A DNA stretch of 24,833 nt from a virus: positions 1 through 24,833 of the IMG/VR virus record IMGVR_UViG_3300025131_000397; one strand, 5' to 3'. Each line of letters starts with the position of its first letter. Position 1 is the stretch's first letter. The translations under genes and the position numbers were made by a program. Below, piece after piece: positions 8,124 to 14,998 of this stretch. The notes beneath the pieces are model-generated. The model was given only the letters and a program-made list of their open reading frames with translations, ran no database searches and had not been told where the DNA came from.

Positions 8124-10829
8124 ATGGGATACCCATATTCAATGACATATACGGTGAGTGCAGGGGACACGATCCTCGCCGCCCACTATAATACGGCGAA
8201 CAACGAGCATATAAACAATAATATACCGGAGAGCATAGACGATTACAGCGCAAATGCCACGGAGATGAAAGCTACGGCAGACCCGTACCCGGCAGGTTCG
8301 GAATCACTGGCGACCACGCTTGACGGCGAGTTACAGAGGATAAGGTACGTGATAAACCAGATCCTCAAATCAACGCAGTGGTATATATTCCCTGACCTGG
8401 TGACAAAGACCACCACGTACACGGCTACGCTTGCGGACAGGATTATATTATGCAGTACAGCCGGCGGCGCATGGTCACTCACACTCCCCGCCGCATCGGG
8501 CAATACGGATAAAACCTATTACATAAAGAAGACAACAGGGGATGCCTATGCGCTTACGATAGACGGCAACGCATCGGAGACAATAGACGGTTCGACCACG
8601 CTCGCACTAAGCACACAGTACGATTCGGTCTTAATCGCGTGTGACGGCTCGAACTGGCATACGCTCGCGCAGAAAGATGCCGACCTGGGGACATTAAGCA
8701 ATGTGGTAGATGATGCCACGCCCCAACTGGGTGGTTTTCTTGATGCAAACGGAAACTATATGCAGACCGAGAAAGGCGGTGATATAGCATCGGCTTCACC
8801 TCTTGTGATCGACACGGACGGAGATTACTTCGATGTGACAGGTACTACCGGTTTTGCTGCTATGACGGTGGTGGCGGACAGGCAATTTACACTCCAGTTT
8901 GACGGTGCCTTGACGATGACCCATCATGCTACCAACCTGGACTTACCCGGTGAATCTAATATAACGACTGCTGCGGGTGATGTGGCTACCTTCCAGTCAA
9001 CTGGTTCCAATACAGTACAATGTATTAATTATACACGGGCAGACGGAACTGCGATTGTTTCATCACACACCCCGGAAGGCACGGCAGTATTAAGTACCGG
9101 AGAAGGCGGTGGGACGAAGTTTTTACGGGAGGACGGCGACGGGACTTCCAGTTGGCAAACTGCCCCGGTTACAAGTGTTTCCGGTTCAACGGGAGCGGTT
9201 GCGGATGGCGATATAGACCATGATTCTCTGGCAAATTTTGCTGCCAATGAACATTTTACACAGGCTAATATCACGGCAACAGGAACGGTAGCCTCCGGAA
9301 CATGGCAGGGAACGGCAGTAGACGGTACTTATGTGGATTTAGAGGGTACAGAGTTAAAAAGCACAGGAGAGGCAGGGGGAACGAAGTTTTTACGGGAAGA
9401 CGGCGATGGAACGTGTTCCTGGCAGGCTGCCGCAGGGGGTATAGCAAGTGTGGCTGCTGATGGGTCTCCGCAATTAGGTGGTTTTCTCGATGCAAACGGT
9501 AATTATATGCAGACGGAAAAAGGTGGAGACATAGCATCGGCATCGCCACTCGTAATTGATACTGATGGAGATTACTTTGATGTAACTGGCACGACTAACT
9601 TTGCAGCGATGACTGTTGCAGCCGATAGACAGTTTACATTACAATTTGATGGTGCGTTAACCATGACTCACCATGCTACTAATCTTGACCTGCCTGGTGA
9701 AGCTAATATAACTACTGCTGCTGGAGATGTAGCCGTATTTCAATCAACAGGAGCAAATACTGTACAATGTATTAACTATACTAAGGCAGATGGTACTGGT
9801 ATCGTTGCTGCTGGTGGTGGAGGTATAAACGACAATGTTCTAATCAATGGGGAAATGAGAGTTGCAGTTAGAGGTACTATCATTCATGCTGGAACTACCT
9901 TCCTAAATGATGATGATTCTTATAGTCTTGATAGATGGAATACGCTTTCTGATGGGGATGATATTATAGATATAACACAAGCGGCAGATGGCGGTGTTTC
10001 TGGTACAGATGCTTATATAAACTTGGATGTAGAAACAGCACAAAAGAAGTTCGGCATAGCACAGTATGTAGAAAATGATAATTGTAGACATTTGCTTGGT
10101 GGAAGCCAAGTAGTATCATTATCATTTGAAGCAAGAGTATCTAATGCTACTAGACTATCAGATATAAGGGCTGCTGTTTTATCATGGGACTCAACAGAGG
10201 ATTCAGTTACAAGCGATATTGTTTCGGCATGGGGGGCAGAGGGTTCAAACTTTACACCAGTAGCAAACTGGACTCTGGAAAATACTCCAGCTAATTTATC
10301 AGTAACTACTTCATGGGCAAAATATACCATTGAGAATATTTCAATAGATACTGCAGCAACAGCAAACTTATGTGTATTCATTTGGCAAAATAATGTAGCA
10401 ACTAATGATACAGTTACAGATACAGTATCAGTAACTAAAGTAAAACTTGAATTGGGTGCATCTGCAACTACCTTTGTAAGCAGAGATATAGCAACTGAAA
10501 GGACTATGACTTCTAGATACTGTTGGAACGTGCCTACTGAAGCATCATTTCCAGGAAGGGGTAACGGTGAAACCAATGTTTACTGTTCTATCCTTGCACC
10601 TGTAAGAATGTTTGCTACACCAACATCAGTTATAGAATCATTAGGTATAGTTGCTTATGCAACTGGTGGTGGAGTGTCCGCAAGTTCAGATGCTATTACT
10701 GGTATGGGATTAAATGATAATGGAAATTCAATTAATTTTAAGCCAACAACTTTTGCAGGAATTGTTAATAACGAGGCGCAAACAGTTTTTGTCAATACTG
10801 GTGAATTTTGGTTTGTTGCAGAAATGTAA
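8124..10829 (+). CDS. Tail fibre with duplicated module and receptor-binding end
   Basis: This 901-residue protein follows the tail genes and should attach the virion to the host. ATG 8124 has GGAGG at about 8114-8118. Residues 1-80 look like the virion-anchoring end. Residues about 90-190 are a beta domain (TYTATLADRIILC through SLTLPAASGNT to GSNWHTLA) common in phage fibres. Residues 200-312 and 449-561 are near-identical copies of one module. Short TKFLREDGDGT repeats lie near residues 330-345 and 420-434. From about residue 570 comes a beta-sandwich, carbohydrate-binding-like end: DNVLINGEMRVAVRGT, LDRWNT, VVSLSFEARVSNAT, VTKVKLELGASATTF. Arg codons are AGG (4) or CGG (3) before residue 448, but AGA (10) or AGG (3) after it, indicating a mosaic gene. 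Confidence 0.88.
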   Translation: MGYPYSMTYTVSAGDTILAAHYNTANNEHINNNIPESIDDYSANATEMKATADPYPAGSESLATTLDGELQRIRYVINQILKSTQWYIFPDLVTKTTTYTATLADRIILCSTAGGAWSLTLPAASGNTDKTYYIKKTTGDAYALTIDGNASETIDGSTTLALSTQYDSVLIACDGSNWHTLAQKDADLGTLSNVVDDATPQLGGFLDANGNYMQTEKGGDIASASPLVIDTDGDYFDVTGTTGFAAMTVVADRQFTLQFDGALTMTHHATNLDLPGESNITTAAGDVATFQSTGSNTVQCINYTRADGTAIVSSHTPEGTAVLSTGEGGGTKFLREDGDGTSSWQTAPVTSVSGSTGAVADGDIDHDSLANFAANEHFTQANITATGTVASGTWQGTAVDGTYVDLEGTELKSTGEAGGTKFLREDGDGTCSWQAAAGGIASVAADGSPQLGGFLDANGNYMQTEKGGDIASASPLVIDTDGDYFDVTGTTNFAAMTVAADRQFTLQFDGALTMTHHATNLDLPGEANITTAAGDVAVFQSTGANTVQCINYTKADGTGIVAAGGGGINDNVLINGEMRVAVRGTIIHAGTTFLNDDDSYSLDRWNTLSDGDDIIDITQAADGGVSGTDAYINLDVETAQKKFGIAQYVENDNCRHLLGGSQVVSLSFEARVSNATRLSDIRAAVLSWDSTEDSVTSDIVSAWGAEGSNFTPVANWTLENTPANLSVTTSWAKYTIENISIDTAATANLCVFIWQNNVATNDTVTDTVSVTKVKLELGASATTFVSRDIATERTMTSRYCWNVPTEASFPGRGNGETNVYCSILAPVRMFATPTSVIESLGIVAYATGGGVSASSDAITGMGLNDNGNSINFKPTTFAGIVNNEAQTVFVNTGEFWFVAEM
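8721..9059 (+). repeat. Fibre module, copy 1
   Basis: 113 codons beginning PQLGGFLDANGNYMQTEKGG. It aligns without gaps to 9468-9806. By hand count 106 of 113 residues are identical, but 61 of those use different codons. Confidence 0.9.
9114..9130 (+). repeat. Short direct repeat in fibre, copy 1
   Basis: ACGAAGTTTTTACGGGA is repeated exactly at 9381-9397 and encodes the shared TKFLRE peptide inside a slightly longer diverged repeat (STGE.GGTKFLREDGDGT). Such identical tracts are natural sites for recombination between fibre genes. Confidence 0.85.
9381..9397 (+). repeat. Short direct repeat in fibre, copy 2
   Basis: Exact 17-base match to 9114-9130, in the same reading frame, just before the composition of the gene changes. 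Confidence 0.85.
9468..9806 (+). repeat. Fibre module, copy 2 (recoded)
   Basis: Same 113-residue module as 8721-9059 with seven residue changes. Its codons lean to A/T at the third position (GAT, GTA, ACT, AGA), like the sequence that follows it, whereas copy 1 matches the upstream half. Confidence 0.9.
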
Positions 10830-10843
10830 GAAAGGAAAAAGAT

Positions 10844-11248
10844 ATGAATATAAACAGGATTCAATCAGTGCAGTTTGATGATATTTCTGGATATATAATT
10901 ACACCTGTTGGCGGTGGAGGGAAAATAGGTGTTCCAGATGATGCCAGGAACAAGGAATATCGCTTAGTTCAAAGATGGATTGCAGCTGGAAATACTGTTG
11001 ACCCATCAGATGAAGATTCTATGTCTCTTGCTGATTATAAAGCAAGAGCAAGGCATAATCAAAAACTGAATGGTAAAATGAAACGCCAAGATAATGAATT
11101 TGATACTACTGATTCAGAAGCATACAAAATTAATTTAAAGGCTTATTTCGTAAGCAATGTTAAAACACCAATTAATGCAGCAGTAGATAGGGCTGGTGTG
11201 GACGCTGCCGTTGCTTTAGTTGATTGGGATTCAGTAGTCATTCCGTAA
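10844..11248 (+). CDS. Small fibre-associated protein (possible fibre assembly factor)
   Basis: A 134-residue protein directly after the fibre gene. ATG 10844 has AAAGGAAA about 8 bases upstream; an in-frame TTG at 10808 would lie inside the fibre gene and is unlikely. The segment VPDDARNKEYRLVQRWIAAG matches a pattern (VP.D..N..Y..V..WI..G) often seen in small proteins next to phage fibre genes, so a fibre-assembly or fibre-tip role is plausible. The C-terminal half is helical and Asp/Ala-rich. It shares the AT-rich composition of the distal fibre, suggesting both travelled together. Confidence 0.65.
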   Translation: MNINRIQSVQFDDISGYIITPVGGGGKIGVPDDARNKEYRLVQRWIAAGNTVDPSDEDSMSLADYKARARHNQKLNGKMKRQDNEFDTTDSEAYKINLKAYFVSNVKTPINAAVDRAGVDAAVALVDWDSVVIP

Positions 11249-11381
11249 AACCTCACGGTGTCCAGGAAATCCTAGTCACACAGTAACCCAGATGATGTTA
11301 CATATCCAGATAAGCCTGAGTAATAATTAGTTTTTATATTTTTATTTTATTTATTTAAAACAAAAAGAGGGAATAAAAAGT
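11249..11381 (+). other. Gap with a possible decayed C-terminal extension
   Basis: This 133-base gap continues the upstream gene's frame past its TAA (11246) and a TAG (11270) into codons reading SHSNPDDVTYPDKPE, then TAA TAA. The peptide looks protein-like. It may be an old C-terminus left after stop mutations, or chance. The rest is an AT-only stretch, then GAGGG (11365-11369), the probable ribosome site of the next gene. No promoter or good terminator was seen. Confidence 0.35.
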
Positions 11382-12818
11382 ATGACGGTAATGTTTGATC
11401 CAAATATTCCCGGTGGGTTTCCATCAGGTTATGGGGGAGCGAGCGGAGCAGAAACCGGTTTAGTAGGTGGTGGTGGTGGTGGTGCAATGTCAGGAGCCGC
11501 AGGAGCCGCGGGGGGCTTTCTAACTGTTTTAGGCGCAACACAAGGGCTTGGGCCGTGGCAGGGAATCTCCGACTTTTTTGATAGCACTTTTAATTCCTCA
11601 TCAAAATTACGGAGACACGCGGAAGCAGCGGCTCCCAGGGATTGGTTATCTCAGTCTATCGGTACATATTTAAGTGGACATGGACTTGGCACATATAAAA
11701 CAGAAGGTAAGGGAGCATCACTGGGTGGAACTCCCGCTGCTAAACGTGCAAATAAATTATCTGAAATTGTGCGAAAGGCGCAGGAAAAGTATCCAGGTCT
11801 TCCACAAGCCGCGTATGCCGAGATGTTTAAGCCAGGCAATATCCACCGCTTTATGCCTAGTATATCAATAGATGATGCCATAGAGGCACGTAAACAGGAA
11901 CTACTTAACCCCGAACAGAATCCGGAATGGATCCGTATAACCGAAGAGTTAAAGAGTGGGAAAATTAAAGGCAAGGGGATAAATAATGCACGTGCAGCCC
12001 TAGGGGAAATACAGAATAAGGCTGCTAGTTTAAGGGAAAATCTGGCACGAAATCCAAATTATGTACCAAAAGCATTAAAGGCGGGAAAGGGATCGAATCT
12101 TGGATTTAAGTTTGGAGGCAGACAAACGGATATGACGATGGAGGGTTTCTTTAAAAATCTTGAAGAAGCCATTGATAATAATACTTTTCTGCCAGAATGG
12201 GCGAGACAGACAATACCTGTACCAGATGCAACATTTACGGGAGAAGACCCGCGATTAACTGATGCGGGGCAATATACTCCTGAAATGCCGACCGTACAAG
12301 ATCCTGAACCAACACCAGAACCGGGGCTTATAACGGAACCAACACCAGTTGAAACACCAACGGAACCACCAACAGAAACACCAAGTGATCAGGGTTTATT
12401 TAGTGATGAGGCTATCGCACAGTTTTTTACTGAGGCGGAACAGGAAGCCATCGTTACTGATTTGGAAAAGGCGAAGGCTACCCAGGCGGATGCGGATGCT
12501 ACACCGTCAGACAAGAATAATGCGTGGGGTAAAGTTGCATTTGGTCTTGCGGCAGGGGCAGGTCTTTTCGGATTATCAAAACTTTTCCAACCCAGAAACG
12601 GTGAAACAACAGATGGCGACATAAATAATTTACCGCGCCTGAACCTGAACCTTCCCAGTTCTAATCGCTTGGGTTTGAATTTCAGTAATACCGGCGGACT
12701 TACACCGGTTCCCCCGGTGGCCTTGTCGACATTACCGACAGGAGTTCAGTCTGGCGGGGGAATACCATTAGGGAAATTTGAATACAAGGATGATTACGTG
12801 GGATATCCATTATTATGA
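11382..12818 (+). CDS. Putative internal virion / ejection protein
   Basis: A 478-residue protein, the first of five genes in the position where P22-like phages encode ejection proteins. Residues 20-50 are Gly/Ala-rich and hydrophobic, with a run of six Gly from a GGT triplet repeat. A basic helical middle follows. Residues about 305-340 form a Pro/Thr/Glu linker with repeats of the type EPTPE and TPTE. A small-residue hydrophobic helix (KVAFGLAAGAGLFGLSKLF, about 384-402) could insert in a membrane. The tail is Leu/Asn/Pro-rich. Membrane-active, flexible proteins of this kind are typical of the ejected set, but no specific homologue was recognised. Confidence 0.55.
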   Translation: MTVMFDPNIPGGFPSGYGGASGAETGLVGGGGGGAMSGAAGAAGGFLTVLGATQGLGPWQGISDFFDSTFNSSSKLRRHAEAAAPRDWLSQSIGTYLSGHGLGTYKTEGKGASLGGTPAAKRANKLSEIVRKAQEKYPGLPQAAYAEMFKPGNIHRFMPSISIDDAIEARKQELLNPEQNPEWIRITEELKSGKIKGKGINNARAALGEIQNKAASLRENLARNPNYVPKALKAGKGSNLGFKFGGRQTDMTMEGFFKNLEEAIDNNTFLPEWARQTIPVPDATFTGEDPRLTDAGQYTPEMPTVQDPEPTPEPGLITEPTPVETPTEPPTETPSDQGLFSDEAIAQFFTEAEQEAIVTDLEKAKATQADADATPSDKNNAWGKVAFGLAAGAGLFGLSKLFQPRNGETTDGDINNLPRLNLNLPSSNRLGLNFSNTGGLTPVPPVALSTLPTGVQSGGGIPLGKFEYKDDYVGYPLL

Positions 12819-13123
12819 AAAAAAACGATGTACTCAGATATTATCTGGAAGACGGGAAGGTGGTCAAGGGGTTCTTCCTGGTTAATTTTAAGAAGAATCT
12901 GCCCCATTTGCAACACTGTTATTTAAGCAAGGCGAGCAGGAATATAGATAATCTGCGGTTAATGGTGAATGTATTTAAAGATATGATAAAAGAACTGGGA
13001 TACCAGGCAGCTTTTCTTCACGCGCGATCTGAAAGGCAGATGAAACTTATCAGGTATTTTTTTAACAGGAAAAAGCCATACGCATTTGAGAATAATATTG
13101 CGTGGTATAAAGTGGATGTATAA
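12815..13123 (+). CDS. Small protein, possible degenerate GNAT-like fold
   Basis: A 102-residue basic protein whose start overlaps the previous stop (ATGA at 12815). The order of elements (a strand near GKVVKGFFLVNF, a strand near HCYLS, a long helix from NIDNLRLMVNVFKDMIKELG, then AAFLHARSERQMKLIRYFFN and a final strand) resembles small phage acetyltransferase-like proteins encoded among ejection genes. The acetyl-CoA loop (Q/RxxGxG/A) is not evident, so activity is doubtful. Translation is probably coupled to the upstream gene. Confidence 0.5.
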   Translation: MKKNDVLRYYLEDGKVVKGFFLVNFKKNLPHLQHCYLSKASRNIDNLRLMVNVFKDMIKELGYQAAFLHARSERQMKLIRYFFNRKKPYAFENNIAWYKVDV

Positions 13124-13146
13124 AAATAATATAATAGGAGAAAGTT

Positions 13147-13872
13147 ATGGAAAACGAAGTCGAACCTGCTGAACAAACAGCGAACCAACTGCTTATAGAG
13201 AACCTTGCTATTAAGGGCCTTCAGGAGACGGAAGCTAAAACCGAGGATTTAACCAGTACTATTCTCTCGGCGATGAGGATTGTGCCGGATGCAGAAACCG
13301 GTGATTACCGGAGGATGACGGATAATGAGTATATCGCTACTCTTGGTGACACCGAGAAGCTGTTGTTCCGTAATCTTGGAGTGATGGCGGAAAGGCAGGA
13401 AAAGGCATTGAAGGGTGATGTGCCTGTTTCTGAATTTCTGGGGCAGAAAAAAACTGACGATTTCAGGGTCTTTAAGGAAAACCAGGCACGTCTCGGAAAC
13501 GAGATAATCGGTGACGACCCCGATACCGCTACGGCAAATACAACACCGGGCATACAATCCCTTAACTCGTTCCGTGACACATGGGCTCTGACGGAGGAAC
13601 AGGAAAGGCGTGGTGAATTGCAGACTACTATGGGGAACGTGGCTTCAAGCGCGGGACTTTTAACCAATCTGTCAAGCGATAGATACACAAAGGAGATGGG
13701 GTTTCCGGGGCGTTATAATTTTGCCCTTGCCCCGTATTCAAGCCAGGCGGGACTGTTAAGCAACCAGGCCCTTTACAATGCACAGGCAAAGTCACAGACA
13801 CAAAGCGACTGGCTTGGATTGGGAGGTACGCTTGGCGGTACTGCGCTATACGGTTATTTTATGAAACCGTAA
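13147..13872 (+). CDS. Putative internal virion protein
   Basis: A 241-residue protein between two likely ejection-protein genes. ATG 13147 is preceded by TAGGAGAAAG. The N-terminal half is acidic and helical. The C-terminal third is rich in small and aromatic residues (GFPGRYNFALAPYSSQAGLL) and ends in a Gly-rich hydrophobic stretch (LGLGGTLGGTALYGYF) that could contact membrane. No family was recognised; the virion role is inferred from position and composition. Confidence 0.5.
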   Translation: MENEVEPAEQTANQLLIENLAIKGLQETEAKTEDLTSTILSAMRIVPDAETGDYRRMTDNEYIATLGDTEKLLFRNLGVMAERQEKALKGDVPVSEFLGQKKTDDFRVFKENQARLGNEIIGDDPDTATANTTPGIQSLNSFRDTWALTEEQERRGELQTTMGNVASSAGLLTNLSSDRYTKEMGFPGRYNFALAPYSSQAGLLSNQALYNAQAKSQTQSDWLGLGGTLGGTALYGYFMKP

Positions 13873-13922
13873 TGCTGTAAAAATAAAAAAATAAGAGAGA
13901 GAGAAAAAAAAGGAGAAGAATC

Positions 13923-14969
13923 ATGGCAGAATCATGGGCAGGGGGATTGAATACAGGACTATTTAAAGGCTTTCAAATAGGTTCTATGCTTGAAGAGGGT
14001 AAGGCGAGAAAAGAGGCAAGTAAAGCGAGGGAAGAGAAAGATAAACTCGCCAAACGGCAGGAAAAACGGCAGATATTAACCTCAGAAATGAACCAAATAG
14101 TCCAGGTTTTAAAGAGTAAACTTTGGAAGGAATTTGATCCTTATCAGAAAAAGAATATATATGACAAGTATAAGGAACTAATGGGGAAATTTATGCCCGG
14201 ATATACACTTCCCGACCTGGATGCGACCAAGTTCGGTGAGGGGGCAGCCGCGGCAGTGAGGCAGGCAATGACAGATGGTTTTGCGACTATTAATTCAAAG
14301 AAGACGACAGAAGAAAAACAGTTAGATATGATGGGGCATTGGCAAAAACTTATAAATAACCCTGAAGCGTGGGCGATGCTTGAAGGTTCATTTAATAAGA
14401 GTGAAGCGGAGAAGGCTGCCAGGAAAGAAGGTCAGCTTAACGCCGATATTGAGATATTAAAGCAAGAACGGCAGGGGAAAATAGATGCAAGTGACGATCG
14501 TGTTAAGGCGGCACTAAGAAGAGGCAGTGACAATGCGGAATATGGGGTAAAGGTTGCAAATGCGGTAACAGTTGAATTAGGTAAAGAAACACCACCGCAG
14601 ACAGGCGTTCCCTCGGCAAAGGATTTTACACTTGGGAGTCTAGATAAATATGGAGAAACAGGTAAATATGAAGATTTAGAGCGTATGCCGGAAAAAGAGA
14701 AACTTGAACCAGGGGATGAAAAATATAAAATTTTAATATCAAAAGCATTTGCTGCGGATTTGGAAAAGGCCTTCAGGATATTAAGGTTAAGAGAATCCGG
14801 TGAGACGAAGGACAAAAAAGGTAATCCGTTACTAACCGAACGGGAAGTTAGGGACAGGTTGATTAAGCTCTATCCTCCGATACATAAAGATATAGATGAT
14901 ATGCTGCGGGAAGACGGAAGCGGTGAAATGACACTTACGGTTGGTGGTAAAACATTTAAACTTAAATAA
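13923..14969 (+). CDS. Putative ejection protein, coiled-coil rich
   Basis: A 348-residue protein. The start has AAGGAGAAG just upstream. Its first 20 residues (GGLNTGLFKGFQIGSMLEEG) form an amphipathic helix of the type seen at the start of small phage internal proteins. Residues about 25-60 are a strongly charged coiled coil. The centre includes further helices (AEKAARKEGQLNADIEILKQ), and the end is a short beta hairpin (GEMTLTVGGKTFKLK). It lies 29 bases before the giant 1551-residue gene, a usual place for an ejection-protein partner. Confidence 0.55.
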   Translation: MAESWAGGLNTGLFKGFQIGSMLEEGKARKEASKAREEKDKLAKRQEKRQILTSEMNQIVQVLKSKLWKEFDPYQKKNIYDKYKELMGKFMPGYTLPDLDATKFGEGAAAAVRQAMTDGFATINSKKTTEEKQLDMMGHWQKLINNPEAWAMLEGSFNKSEAEKAARKEGQLNADIEILKQERQGKIDASDDRVKAALRRGSDNAEYGVKVANAVTVELGKETPPQTGVPSAKDFTLGSLDKYGETGKYEDLERMPEKEKLEPGDEKYKILISKAFAADLEKAFRILRLRESGETKDKKGNPLLTEREVRDRLIKLYPPIHKDIDDMLREDGSGEMTLTVGGKTFKLK

Positions 14970-14998
14970 ATTAAAAGGGGTAATCAAAAAGGGCGATT

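Noticed and set aside
10013-10576. A 187-codon minus-strand frame opposite the distal fibre
   Set aside because: The plus-strand fibre has a recognisable beta-sandwich pattern here; the antisense frame has no ribosome site or domain.
8124-10829. Diversity-generating retroelement target in the fibre
   Set aside because: The two copies differ mostly at synonymous third positions, not at template adenines, and no reverse transcriptase is visible in the window.
11249-11340. A tRNA gene after the fibre genes
   Set aside because: No cloverleaf stems, TTCRA-like arm or CCA end could be found.
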